Origin: Sphingomicrobium astaxanthinifaciens
Lineage (GTDB): Bacteria > Pseudomonadota > Alphaproteobacteria > Sphingomonadales > Sphingomonadaceae
Length of the DNA: 64,000 bases
NCBI RefSeq assembly: GCF_022865105.1
Contig: NZ_JAKNYM010000002.1
Span: 529,501-593,500 of the forward strand
Direction: 5' to 3'
Positions 17,638-26,434 of this stretch are shown here, piece by piece. The notes beneath the pieces were generated by a model. That model worked only from the letters and a program-made list of their open reading frames with translations. It had not been told where the DNA came from and ran no database searches. The first letter of the stretch is position 1. The number at the start of each line of letters is the position of its first letter. The translations under genes were made by a program, and so were the position numbers.

Positions 17638-19326
17638 CTAGTCGCGATACTGCTTGGCGAGCGCGATGCGGTCGACCTTGCCGGTGCCGAGGCGGGGCAG
17701 CGCGGTGTCGGCGACGACGATCTCCTCGGGCACCTTGAAGGCGGCCAGCCGTTCGCCGCAGAAGCTGCGCAGGTCTTCGGCATCGCACCCGCCCTCGGGG
17801 CAGGAGACGATGGCGAAGGGCACCTCGCCGAGGCGCTCGTCCTTCTTGGCGAGCACCACCGCCTCGGCCACCGCGGGATGTGCGTAGAGCGCTTCCTCGA
17901 CCTCGGCCGCGGCGATATTCTCGCCGCCGCGGATGATGATGTTCTTCATCCGGTCGACGATGTAGAGATAGTCCTCCTCGTCGAGATAGCCGATGTCGCC
18001 GGTGCGGAAGAAACCGTCGTCGGTATAGGCCGCGGCCGTCGCCTCCTCGTCGCCCCAATAGCCCTTGATCGTGGCCGCCGAGCGGATCGCGATCTCGCCG
18101 GTCTGCCCGGCGGGCAGCCGCTTGCCGTCGTCGCCGAGGATGGCGATCTCGACGAAGGGCATTTGCGGGCGCCCCACGCTGGTCGGGCGCTCCTTGTAAT
18201 TCTGCCAGAAATTGCCGCATCCGACCGCGTTGGTCTCGGTCAGCCCATAGCCCTGGATCGAGCGCGTTCCGGGCAGGTCCTCCTCCTGCCGCTTGAGGTG
18301 CGCGGCGGGGCGCGCGGCGCCCCCCGAGTTGATGTCGCCGAGGCTTGAGAGGTCGTAATTGTCCTTATTCGGGTGCGTCATCAGTTCGAGCGCCATCGTC
18401 GGCACCCCGGTGAAGACGGTGACCTTTTCCTTCTCGATCAGCTGCATCGCGAGCTCGGCGTCCCACTTGGGCATGAGCACCAGCGCGCGGTCGATGACAT
18501 AGCTGGTGAGCATCACCGGCACCTCGCCGGTGACGTGGAACAGCGGCACCGAGACGAGCGCGCGCATCTGCTCGGGCACCGGCCGGCCCTCGCTCTCGAG
18601 GATGCCGCGCAGCACCATCAGCGAGACGACATAGGTGTAGGTGCCCTGCACCACCTGCCCGTGGGTCGACAGCGCGCCCTTGGCCTTGCCGGTCGAGCCC
18701 GAGGTGAAGAGGATGGTGGCATCGTCGTCGGGGGTGACCTGCGGCAGCGCGGTCTCGTCGGCGGCGCCGAGCAGCGCGGCCATCGCGGTCTCGACGGGCT
18801 GGTCGATGTCGATATCGAGCGTGCTGTCGCCATGGCCGAGGCCCCGCGCCATCGCCGCGCGCGGCGCGTCGGCGATGATCAGCCTGGGGGCGGTCAGCTC
18901 GAGCGCATGGCGCAGTTCCTCCTCGCGCCACCAGCCGTTGATGAGGGTGGCGACGCCGCCCGCCTTCACCACGCCCATATAGGCGGCGATCCAGCTGGTG
19001 CAGTTGCGCATCGCGATGGCGACGCGGTCGCCCTTCTCGATGCCGCGCGCGACGAGCCCCTTGGCGATCTTGTCGGTCAGCGCGTTGATCTCGGCGTAGG
19101 TGAGCTTTTCCTCGCCCGAGATGACATAGGGATGGTCGGCGTAGAATTGCGCGAACATCATGAACATCATCGGCAGCGTGGGCGGGAAGTTGGCAACCGT
19201 CGGCCGCCCGCGGGCGTCGGGCCCGATCACGATGCGCCCGCCTTCGCCGCTGACCGCCGCGAGGACCGCTTCATACTTTTGATCGAGCTCGCTCGGCATC
19301 CAACTCTCCTTTGCCTTTGACGCCAT
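17638..19326 (-). CDS. AMP-dependent acyl-CoA synthetase (class I adenylate-forming)
   Basis: Activates a carboxylic acid to its acyl-AMP and then acyl-CoA; the acid is not identifiable, a fatty or aromatic acid being usual. 562 residues with the P-loop ILFTSGSTGKAKGA, the A5 motif IQGYGLTETNA, the A7 motif YLDEEDYLYIVDRMKNII, the A8 loop RGGENIAAAEVEEAL, and the C-terminal catalytic lysine in LPRLGTGKVDRIAL. An ATG nine codons in (MPSELDQ) is a possible alternative start. It is divergently transcribed from lgt with a 37-base gap. Confidence 0.93.
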   Translation of the reverse strand: MASKAKESWMPSELDQKYEAVLAAVSGEGGRIVIGPDARGRPTVANFPPTLPMMFMMFAQFYADHPYVISGEEKLTYAEINALTDKIAKGLVARGIEKGDRVAIAMRNCTSWIAAYMGVVKAGGVATLINGWWREEELRHALELTAPRLIIADAPRAAMARGLGHGDSTLDIDIDQPVETAMAALLGAADETALPQVTPDDDATILFTSGSTGKAKGALSTHGQVVQGTYTYVVSLMVLRGILESEGRPVPEQMRALVSVPLFHVTGEVPVMLTSYVIDRALVLMPKWDAELAMQLIEKEKVTVFTGVPTMALELMTHPNKDNYDLSSLGDINSGGAARPAAHLKRQEEDLPGTRSIQGYGLTETNAVGCGNFWQNYKERPTSVGRPQMPFVEIAILGDDGKRLPAGQTGEIAIRSAATIKGYWGDEEATAAAYTDDGFFRTGDIGYLDEEDYLYIVDRMKNIIIRGGENIAAAEVEEALYAHPAVAEAVVLAKKDERLGEVPFAIVSCPEGGCDAEDLRSFCGERLAAFKVPEEIVVADTALPRLGTGKVDRIALAKQYRD

Positions 19327-19363
19327 CCACCCTATGAGGCGGTAAAGCCTTAGGGAAGCCAGA

Positions 19364-20305
19364 ATGACCGCGATTTCGCCCGCCCCGCCGATCCAGGACT
19401 CGATCGATGTCGATCGCTACACCGCCTTTCCCGACCTCGGGCTGTCGGACACGGCGCTCGATCTCGGCGTCTACGAGCTCAAATGGTACAGCCTCGCCTA
19501 TATCGTCGGCATCTTCTTCGGCTATTGGTACGTGCGCAAGCTGGCCCGACAGCCGGGGTCGCCGATGGCCGAGCGCCATGTCGACGACCTCGTCTTCTGG
19601 TCCGCGCTCGGGGTCATCCTCGGCGGCCGGCTGGGCTATGTGCTGTTCTACAACCTCGAGCTCTACCTCACGCAGGGCACGACGATGTTCGGCATCGACC
19701 TGCCGCCGCCGCTGGGGATCATCAACCTGCGCGACGGGGGGATGAGCTTCCACGGCGGGGTGATCGGGGTGAGCCTCGCGATCCTCTTCTATTGCCGCAA
19801 GCACAAGCTCGACTGGCTGCGGGTCCACGACTATGTCGCCTGCTGCGTCCCGGTCGGGCTCGGGCTCGGGCGGCTGGCCAATTTCGTCAACGGCGAGCTG
19901 TGGGGCGGGGTCACCGACGTGCCCTGGGCGATCCGCTTCGTCGAGATGGTCAACGGGGTCGTGGTGCTCGGCCCGCCGCGGCACCCGAGCCAGCTGTATG
20001 AGGCGCTGTTCGAAGGGCTGGTGCTGTTCGTCATCCTCGCGGTGATGTTCTGGAAGACGCGCGCGCGCTATTATCCGGGGCTGCTCGTGGGGGCCTTCAT
20101 CTTCTTCTACGGGGTGTTCCGCTTCGGCATCGAATATTTCCGCGTCGCCGATGCGCACCTCAGCGAGTTCGCGGTAGAGACCGGGCTGCAGATGGGGCAA
20201 TGGCTGAGCTTGCCGATGATCCTCGGCGGCCTGTTCCTGATGGCGACCGCCAAGCGACGCCGCCAGCGGGTCGAACCGATCGCCGGGCCGACGAGCGTGG
20301 CGTGA
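19364..20305 (+). CDS. lgt: Prolipoprotein diacylglyceryl transferase
   Basis: Inner-membrane enzyme that transfers diacylglycerol from phosphatidylglycerol to the lipobox cysteine of prolipoproteins. 313 residues with about seven hydrophobic segments. Family signatures: ELKWYSLAYIVGIFFGYW, LGGRLGYVLFYN, RDGGMSFHGGVIG, the hallmark GLGLGRLANFVNGELWG, and RHPSQLYEALFEG. First gene of a compact plus-strand cluster: its TGA overlaps the next GTG start by four bases. Confidence 0.97.
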   Translation: MTAISPAPPIQDSIDVDRYTAFPDLGLSDTALDLGVYELKWYSLAYIVGIFFGYWYVRKLARQPGSPMAERHVDDLVFWSALGVILGGRLGYVLFYNLELYLTQGTTMFGIDLPPPLGIINLRDGGMSFHGGVIGVSLAILFYCRKHKLDWLRVHDYVACCVPVGLGLGRLANFVNGELWGGVTDVPWAIRFVEMVNGVVVLGPPRHPSQLYEALFEGLVLFVILAVMFWKTRARYYPGLLVGAFIFFYGVFRFGIEYFRVADAHLSEFAVETGLQMGQWLSLPMILGGLFLMATAKRRRQRVEPIAGPTSVA

Positions 20306-21279
20306 GCTTCGCCGAGGAATTGAGGCAGCGCATCGCGGCGGGCGGGATCAGCGTCCACGACTATATCGCCGCTTCCAACGCGCATTATTACGCGAGCCGC
20401 GATCCGCTCGGGAAGGCGGGCGACTTCACCACCGCGCCCGAGATCTCGCAGATGTTCGGCGAGATGGTCGGTGCCTGCCTCGCCGACTGTTTCCTGCGCG
20501 CGGGCGCGCCCGCCGATGCCGCCTACTGCGAATTGGGGCCGGGGCGCGGCACGCTGGCGAGCGACGCGCTCCGGCTGCTGCGCGGGGTCGGCTTCGCGGG
20601 CCCAACCCATTTCGTCGAGACGAGCCCGGCGTTGCGCGGCGAACAGGAAAAGCGCCACCCCACCGCGCATTGGCACGACGACGTCGACGCGCTGCCCGAG
20701 CGCCCGCTGCTCGTCGTCGCCAACGAATTCTTCGACGCGCTCCCGACCCGCCAGTTCGTGGGGGAACAGGAACGCCGGGTGGTGCTGGCCGACGGCGCCC
20801 CCGCCTTCGCCCCCGAGGGCGCGGTGACGCGCGAGGAGAGCGCGGACGCCACCGCCATCGCCGCGCGGCTGGCGGCGCACCTCGCGCGGGTCGGCGGCGC
20901 CGCGCTGGTCATCGACTATGGCTATGCGGGCGGCGAGCAGCGCGACACGCTGCAGGCGGTGCGCCGCCATGAACGGGTCGACCCGCTGGCGCACCCGGGC
21001 GAGGCCGACCTCACCACCCATGTCGATTTCGGCGCGCTCGCCGAGGCCGCGCAGGACGCGGGCGCACGGACCAGCCGCGTCATCAGCCAGGGCAATTGGC
21101 TCGAGACCCTCGGCCTTGGCCCGCGCGCGATGACGCTGGCGGGCAACAATCCCGCGCGCGCCGACGATATCGCCGCGCAGCGCCGCCGCCTGTCGTCGGA
21201 AGAGGGCATGGGCACGCTGTTCAAGGTGATGGCGATCCATCATCGCGGCTGGCCGGTGCCCGCGGGTCTGGGCCAGTGA
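20302..21279 (+). CDS. MidA/NDUFAF7-family SAM-dependent methyltransferase
   Basis: 325-residue member of the DUF185/MidA family; the mitochondrial homologue methylates a complex I subunit during assembly. Signatures: HDYIAASNAHYYASRDPLG, GDFTTAPEISQMFGE, the SAM-binding YCELGPGRGTLASD, VVANEFFDALPTRQ, and VIDYGY. The start is a GTG overlapping the lgt TGA (GTGA), which gives the family's usual N-terminus; an upstream in-frame ATG lies inside lgt and adds an unrelated extension. Whether it acts on complex I here is inference. Confidence 0.9.
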   Translation: MSFAEELRQRIAAGGISVHDYIAASNAHYYASRDPLGKAGDFTTAPEISQMFGEMVGACLADCFLRAGAPADAAYCELGPGRGTLASDALRLLRGVGFAGPTHFVETSPALRGEQEKRHPTAHWHDDVDALPERPLLVVANEFFDALPTRQFVGEQERRVVLADGAPAFAPEGAVTREESADATAIAARLAAHLARVGGAALVIDYGYAGGEQRDTLQAVRRHERVDPLAHPGEADLTTHVDFGALAEAAQDAGARTSRVISQGNWLETLGLGPRAMTLAGNNPARADDIAAQRRRLSSEEGMGTLFKVMAIHHRGWPVPAGLGQ

Positions 21280-22052
21280 GCCCCCCGCCGTTCATCGCCG
21301 CCCCCCCACTGGCCGGCCTGCCGCACGGCTTCTTCGGGCGCGAGGGCGGGGTGTCCGCGCCGCCCTTCGACAGCCTCAACGCGGGTCTCGGCACCGCCGA
21401 CGAGCCCGGCGCGGTACGCACCAACCGCCGCCGCGCCGCCGATGCGCTGGTCGAGGGCGCCCCGCTGGTCGGGCTCCACCAGGTGCATTCGCCCGAGGTC
21501 GTCATCGTCGAACAGCCGTGGGACGAGGCGGACTGCCCCCGGGCCGATGCGCTGGTGACGCGGACGCCGGGCCTCCTCCTCGGCATCGTCACCGCCGACT
21601 GCGCGCCGGTGCTGCTCGCCGACCGCGAGGCGGGCATCGTCGGCGCCGCGCATGCCGGCTGGCGCGGCGCGATCGGCGGGGTCACCGACCGGACCATCGG
21701 CGCGATGCTGCAGCTTGGCGCCGACCCGCGCCGCATCCGTGCCGCCATCGGCCCCTGCATCGCGCAAAAGCATTACGAGGTCGGGGAAGACATGCTCGCC
21801 CCCTTCCTCGAGGAGGACCCCGCCAACGCCCGCTTCTTTCGCGAGGGCGCGCGGGGCCGGCCGCATTTCGACCTCGAATCCTATGTCGCGGCGTGGCTCG
21901 CGGGGGCGGGGATCGGCACCGTCTGGCTCGCGGGGGAGGACAGCTATGGTCAGCCGCAGCGCTATTACAGCTACCGCCGCGCCACCCACGCGGACGCCCC
22001 CGACTGCGGTCGCCAGATCAGCCTGATTGGCATCGCGCCCGCGGAGCGCTAG
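21276..22052 (+). CDS. pgeF: PgeF/LACC1-family purine nucleoside phosphorylase (peptidoglycan editing factor)
   Basis: 258-residue protein of the YfiH/LACC1 family, described as a multicopper-like polyphenol oxidase, a purine nucleoside phosphorylase, or a factor preventing wrong amino acids in peptidoglycan. Zinc-ligand motifs are intact: LHQVHSPEV, TADCAPVLL and HAGWRGA. AAIGPCIAQKHYEVG and YSYRRA are also typical. The GTG start overlaps the midA TGA in GTGA, the second such junction in this operon. Confidence 0.9.
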   Translation: MSPPPFIAAPPLAGLPHGFFGREGGVSAPPFDSLNAGLGTADEPGAVRTNRRRAADALVEGAPLVGLHQVHSPEVVIVEQPWDEADCPRADALVTRTPGLLLGIVTADCAPVLLADREAGIVGAAHAGWRGAIGGVTDRTIGAMLQLGADPRRIRAAIGPCIAQKHYEVGEDMLAPFLEEDPANARFFREGARGRPHFDLESYVAAWLAGAGIGTVWLAGEDSYGQPQRYYSYRRATHADAPDCGRQISLIGIAPAER

Positions 22053-22081
22053 GACGCCCCTGAACGCTATTCAGGAGAGCA

Positions 22082-23353
22082 GTGCCCGTGACCAACGAGA
22101 CCAAGATCGGCAACCACCAGATCGACCCCCATTCGCTGATGATGGGGTATGGCTACGACCCGCAATTGTCCGAAGGCAGCCTCAAGCCGCCGATCTTCAA
22201 CACCTCGACCTTCGTCTTCGAGAAGGCGCAGGACGGCAAGGACCTGTTCGCCTATCTCACCGGGCAGAGCGACCGCGTCGCCAAGGGGCTCGTCTATTCG
22301 CGCTTCAACAACCCCAACCAGGAGATCCTCGAGGATCGCCTCGCCTTGTGGGAAGATTCGGAAGACGCGCTGGTCTTCTCCTCGGGGATGACCGCCATCG
22401 CGCACCTCATCCTCGCCTTCGCGCGGCCCAATGACGTGATCCTCATGTCGGGCCCGCTCTATGCCGCCTCCGAGGGCATCATCATGAAGATCATGCCGCA
22501 GTTCGGCGTGAGCTATGTCGACTTCCCCGCCTCGGCCACGCGCGAGCAAATCGACGCCAAGATGGAAGAGGCGAAGGCCAAGGCCGAGCGCCAGGGCGGC
22601 AAGGTCGCGCTGGTCTATCTCGAGAGCCCCGCCAACCCGACCAACGCGCTGGTCGACGTCGAGGCAGTCGCCGCCGCGCGCGACGCGATGCTGCCCGACG
22701 CGCCGATCGCGATCGACAACACCTTCCTCGGCCCGGTCTTCGCCAAGCCGCAGCACCATGGCGCCGACATGAGCGTCTACAGCCTGACCAAATATGTCGG
22801 CGGCCATTCGGACCTCATCGCCGGCGGCCTCACCGGCAAGAAGGCGCTGCTCGACCAGGTGCGCGGCATCCGCAATACGATGGGCGGCATCTGCGACGCC
22901 AACACCGCCTGGATGCTCCTGCGCAGCCTTGAGACGGTCGAACTGCGCATGACCCGCGCCGCCGAGAACGCCAAGGCGGTGTGCGACTATCTCAAGGACC
23001 ATCCCAAGGTCGAACGCATCGCCTATCTGGGGCACCTGCCCGAGGGCAGCCGCCAGAAGGATATCTTCGACCGCCACGAACTGGGCGCGGGGTCGACCTT
23101 CTCGCTCTACCTCAAGGGGGGCGAACGCGAGGCCTTCGCTTTCCTCGACGCGCTCAAGCTCGCCAAGCTGGCGGTCAGCCTCGGGGGCACCGAGACGCTC
23201 GCCTCGGCGCCCGCCGCCATGACCCACCTGTCGGTGCCGCCCGAGCGCCGCCGCGAACTCGACATCTCGGACAATCTGGTGCGCATCTCGATCGGGATCG
23301 AGAAGGCCGACGACCTGATCGCCGATTTCGAGCACGCGCTGAAGGCGGTCTGA
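22082..23353 (+). CDS. Cystathionine gamma-synthase family PLP enzyme
   Basis: Cys/Met-metabolism PLP enzyme, 423 residues. It shows YSRFNNPNQEILEDRLA, FSSGMTAIAHLI, the PLP aspartate region IAIDNTFLGPVF, the Schiff-base lysine in SVYSLTKYVGGHSD, and SLGGTETLASAPAAMTH. Residue reading cannot separate cystathionine gamma-synthase from methionine gamma-lyase or O-acetylhomoserine sulfhydrylase. AGGAG lies 5 bases before the GTG at 22082 and 11 before the in-frame GTG at 22088, so either could start the protein. It follows pgeF after 29 bases, with its own ribosome site. Confidence 0.88.
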   Translation: MPVTNETKIGNHQIDPHSLMMGYGYDPQLSEGSLKPPIFNTSTFVFEKAQDGKDLFAYLTGQSDRVAKGLVYSRFNNPNQEILEDRLALWEDSEDALVFSSGMTAIAHLILAFARPNDVILMSGPLYAASEGIIMKIMPQFGVSYVDFPASATREQIDAKMEEAKAKAERQGGKVALVYLESPANPTNALVDVEAVAAARDAMLPDAPIAIDNTFLGPVFAKPQHHGADMSVYSLTKYVGGHSDLIAGGLTGKKALLDQVRGIRNTMGGICDANTAWMLLRSLETVELRMTRAAENAKAVCDYLKDHPKVERIAYLGHLPEGSRQKDIFDRHELGAGSTFSLYLKGGEREAFAFLDALKLAKLAVSLGGTETLASAPAAMTHLSVPPERRRELDISDNLVRISIGIEKADDLIADFEHALKAV

Positions 23354-23368
23354 CCCCGCGCCGTGGCG

Positions 23369-23403
23369 GGCCGCGCGCGTCCCTGCGGGGCGCGCGCGCG
23401 GCC
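23369..23403. terminator. GC-rich hairpin between convergent genes
   Basis: Perfect 11-bp inverted repeat GGCCGCGCGCG / CGCGCGCGGCC with an 11-base loop, filling the 49-base gap between two convergent genes. No T-run on either strand, so it may only partly terminate transcription. Confidence 0.45.
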
Positions 23404-24068
23404 TAGCCCCAGTCCTCGACCGTGTAGCCGCGCACCTCGGCGATCCGCCGCAGCTCGGCATCGGGATTGACCGCGACCGCCTCGTCCGACCATTCGAAGG
23501 CGAAGGCGTCGCTGTTGTGGTCCGAATAGAAGCGGACATGCGCGCGCGCCAGCCCGGCGCCCTGCAGCCACTGCTCGATCATCGTCAGCTTGGCCGCGCC
23601 ATAGCAGTTGTAGCCGTCGATCCGCGGGTGGATGATGTCGTCGATCCCCGCGACCGTCCCGGTGCCGATGACATGGTCGAACCCCAGCAGCTCGCCGATC
23701 GCGGCGGCGTAGAAGCGATAGCTCGCGGTCGCCATCACCACCATCCGTCCCTCGGCCTTGTCGCGCGCGATCGCCTTGACCGCGCCGGGGCGCAGGTTGG
23801 TGGCGAGCGTCTTCTCGGCAAAGCTGCGCACGATCGGTTGGAGCGCTCGCTCGCTCACCCCCGGGCCGATCAGCAGCCGGTGGTTGATTTCCTTGAGCCG
23901 GGCCCGGTCGACGAGCTTGAGCGCATAGCCCAGCAGCGAGGCGGCCACGAGCGGCAGGAGCGCGAGCCGCCACGGCGCGCGCCGCACCGCGCAATGCAGC
24001 AGGAAGGGGGTGTAGGTGGGACGGCGCGTGACCGTCTTGTCCATGTCGTAGATTGCCAGGTCGGTCAT
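23403..24068 (-). CDS. HAD-IB family phosphatase
   Basis: 221-residue haloacid-dehalogenase phosphatase of subfamily IB, the group with SerB and lipid-head-group phosphatases. Motif I is YDMDKTVT (nucleophile Asp), motif II VVMATASYRF, motif III lysine in YGAAKLTMI, and motif IV FYSDHNSD. A hydrophobic stretch at about 33-50 (RLALLPLVAASLLGYAL) suggests membrane contact. Its ATG overlaps the TGA of the upstream CDP-alcohol transferase (ATGA), so the phosphatase probably removes a phosphate from that enzyme's product. Confidence 0.88.
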   Translation of the reverse strand: MTDLAIYDMDKTVTRRPTYTPFLLHCAVRRAPWRLALLPLVAASLLGYALKLVDRARLKEINHRLLIGPGVSERALQPIVRSFAEKTLATNLRPGAVKAIARDKAEGRMVVMATASYRFYAAAIGELLGFDHVIGTGTVAGIDDIIHPRIDGYNCYGAAKLTMIEQWLQGAGLARAHVRFYSDHNSDAFAFEWSDEAVAVNPDAELRRIAEVRGYTVEDWG

Positions 24069-25240
24069 GCGCCCTCGTCGCTTTCATCGGCTACGGGAAG
24101 GAGCCAGCTGGTCACCGGGTCGCCGCGCAGCGCGGCGCTTTTCGCCGCCGCCAGCCGGGTGCCGAGCACCATCGCGGTCACGAGGCTCCAGAAGGCCACC
24201 CACTGGATCCCCCACTCGGGGCGGAACAGGATCGCCGAGACGGCGAGCAGCAGGATGTTGATGTTGCGCCGCGCCGCGATCAGGTGGAAGCGGCTGTCGA
24301 ACGGTTTCCACAGGTGGAGCGCGAAGCCGTGCGCGCGCGCGAAGAGGATCTCGCTGCCGCGGATCGCGGCGTAGGCGGCGACGATGGTGGCGAGCAGGAG
24401 CAGCGCGTAGACCGGCTCGAGGAAGCGCTCGCCGCGCTCGAGCCCGCGCATCCAGCCGATATACCATAGCGGGGGGTGGAGCAGGTCGAGCGCGGCATCG
24501 AGCCGCCGACCCCACAGATTCGAGGTCCCGGTGATCTTGGCCAGCTTGCCGTCGATCGTGTCGGCCAGCGCGAAGAGCAGCGCGGCGACGAGCCCGGCGC
24601 CGAACCAGCCCTGCCAGAAGGCCGCAAACGCGAGCAGCGCGAACAGCGCGGCGATGCCGGTGACCCGGTTGGCGGTCAGCCCGGCGCGCGCGGCGGCGCG
24701 GGTCAGCGCGAAACCGATCGGGCGCAGCAGCGTGAGGCTGATCGCATCGGAGACGCGGGGAGTCGCGGCGCCGTAGAGCGCGCGTTCGATCGCGGTGCAG
24801 TCGGCGTCGGCATCGAGCCGCGCGATGAACGGGCGATGGCGCTGGTCGATCGCCTCGAGGTCGACGTCCTCGGCGTGCACGAGGGTGAGGACACTCGGCT
24901 CGCCGCCCTCGCCGCCGATCAGCCGCTGCGCCTCGATGCGTTCGGCCGGGCGGCTGGCATGGGCGAGCACCGCGACCCCCTCGTGGCACAGCAGCGTGCC
25001 CGGGCGCAGCCGCATGTAATCGATCCAGCCCGGGCTCACCGCATGGCCCGCATGCTGGATCATCACCGGGCGGGCGCCATCCTCGCGCAACGCCTCCTCG
25101 CTGGCGGCCTCGAGTCCCATCATCGCGGCGACCCGATAGGCGCGCATCCGCGGCGCCAGCCCGAAGGGGGCGATCGCCCCGTCGCCCAGCGGGACAAACA
25201 GCATCGGGCGCTCGTTCGCCTCTGGGAAGAACCCGCTCAT
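24065..25240 (-). CDS. CDP-alcohol phosphatidyltransferase family protein with N-terminal extension
   Basis: 391 residues. The C-terminal half (about 175-380) is a multi-helix CDP-alcohol phosphotransferase with its signature ADTIDGKLAK, eight residues, then GRRLDAALD: all four aspartates are present, and the usual AR is AK. The N-terminal 165 residues are soluble and lack the LAAGxGxR loop of nucleotidyltransferases, although the order (soluble domain then CDP-alcohol domain) recalls fused inositol-phosphate cytidylyltransferase/DIPP synthase. Four-base overlap with the HAD phosphatase. Product unknown: a phospholipid or a polyol phosphodiester. Confidence 0.85.
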   Translation of the reverse strand: MSGFFPEANERPMLFVPLGDGAIAPFGLAPRMRAYRVAAMMGLEAASEEALREDGARPVMIQHAGHAVSPGWIDYMRLRPGTLLCHEGVAVLAHASRPAERIEAQRLIGGEGGEPSVLTLVHAEDVDLEAIDQRHRPFIARLDADADCTAIERALYGAATPRVSDAISLTLLRPIGFALTRAAARAGLTANRVTGIAALFALLAFAAFWQGWFGAGLVAALLFALADTIDGKLAKITGTSNLWGRRLDAALDLLHPPLWYIGWMRGLERGERFLEPVYALLLLATIVAAYAAIRGSEILFARAHGFALHLWKPFDSRFHLIAARRNINILLLAVSAILFRPEWGIQWVAFWSLVTAMVLGTRLAAAKSAALRGDPVTSWLLPVADESDEGA

Positions 25241-25333
25241 GCCCCCCTGCTAGACGGGCAATGGGCGACGCGCCAAGCTTTTTGCCGCGCATCTCCTTGC
25301 GGGAGGCCCCGCTTTGGCCCATCTGTGGGGGCG

Positions 25334-26434
25334 ATGGGGGACCCTGATCAGACCCACGCCCCGCAGGAGGCGCACCGGCTCGCACCGACGGGCGCGCTGA
25401 CGATCGCGCGGGTGGGCAGCCTCGAGCGCGACATCGCGGCCGCGCCCGACCCGCTGGTGATCGATCTCGCGCGGGTCGAGACGATGGACACGGTCGGCGC
25501 GTGGCTGCTCTACCGCACGCGCAAGCACCGCGGCGCCGAGATCGTCAACGCGAGCCCCGCCGCGCGCGCGCTGCTCGCGCAGGTCGCCGCCGCCGATCAC
25601 GACACGCAGGTCCGTCCCGACCGCCCCCCCGGGCCGCTCGCCTTCCTCGAGGACCTCGGGATGTGGGCGTTCGACTTCTGGCGCACGCTGCTCGGCATGC
25701 TCGGCTTTTTCGGCGCCACGCTGCTTGGCTTCGCGAGCCTGCTGCGCCACCCCAGGCGCTTCCGCCTCAACGCGGTGGTCCAGCGCTTCGACCTCGTCGG
25801 GGTGCGCGCGCTCGGCATCATCGGGCTGATGAGCTTCCTCATCGGCATCGTCGTGGGCCAGCAGGGCGCGGTGCAGCTCGCGCAGTTCGGCGCCGAGGTG
25901 TTCACCATCAACCTCATCGGGCGAATCACGGTGCGCGAGCTGGGCACGCTGATGACCGCGATCATGGTCGCGGGGCGCTCGGGTTCGGCCTTCGCCGCGC
26001 AGCTCGGGACGATGAAGATCACCGAGGAAATCGACGCGATGCGCACGATCGGGGTCTCGCCGATCGAGGCGCTGGTGATCCCGCGCGTGCTCGCGGCGGT
26101 GATCATGATGCCGCTGCTCGCCTTCTTCTCGATGGTGCTCTCGCTCATCGGCGGGGGGCTGTTCTGCTGGCTGGTGCTCGAGATCCCGCCGCTGACCTTC
26201 ATCCAGCGACTGCAGGAAGTGGTGCCGATCACCGACCTGTGGGTGGGGCTGATCAAGGCGCCGGTGTTCGGGTTCCTCATCGCGCTCGCGGGCTGTTTCC
26301 AGGGCATGCAGGTGAAGGGCAATTCGGAGGAGGTGGGGCTGCGCACCACGTCGGCGGTGGTGCAGTCGATCTTTCTCGTCATCGTGCTCGACGCGGTGTT
26401 CGCGGTGTTCTTCAGCCAGATCGGGTGGATCTGA
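25334..26434 (+). CDS. mlaE: MlaE-type ABC permease with N-terminal STAS domain
   Basis: Inner-membrane permease of a lipid-trafficking MCE system, 366 residues. Residues 1-95 form a STAS-like domain (TIARVGSLERDIAAAPDPLV, then ETMDTVGAWLLY), equivalent to a fused MlaB. The permease part starts near 110 and has the family signatures GRITVRELGTLMTAIMVAGR and SGSAFAAQLGTMKITEEIDA, five or six hydrophobic segments and GMQVKGNSEEVGLRTT. The ATG at 25334 is used; GTG at 25325 is also in frame. It is followed by the ATPase with a TGATG overlap. Confidence 0.93.
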   Translation: MGDPDQTHAPQEAHRLAPTGALTIARVGSLERDIAAAPDPLVIDLARVETMDTVGAWLLYRTRKHRGAEIVNASPAARALLAQVAAADHDTQVRPDRPPGPLAFLEDLGMWAFDFWRTLLGMLGFFGATLLGFASLLRHPRRFRLNAVVQRFDLVGVRALGIIGLMSFLIGIVVGQQGAVQLAQFGAEVFTINLIGRITVRELGTLMTAIMVAGRSGSAFAAQLGTMKITEEIDAMRTIGVSPIEALVIPRVLAAVIMMPLLAFFSMVLSLIGGGLFCWLVLEIPPLTFIQRLQEVVPITDLWVGLIKAPVFGFLIALAGCFQGMQVKGNSEEVGLRTTSAVVQSIFLVIVLDAVFAVFFSQIGWI

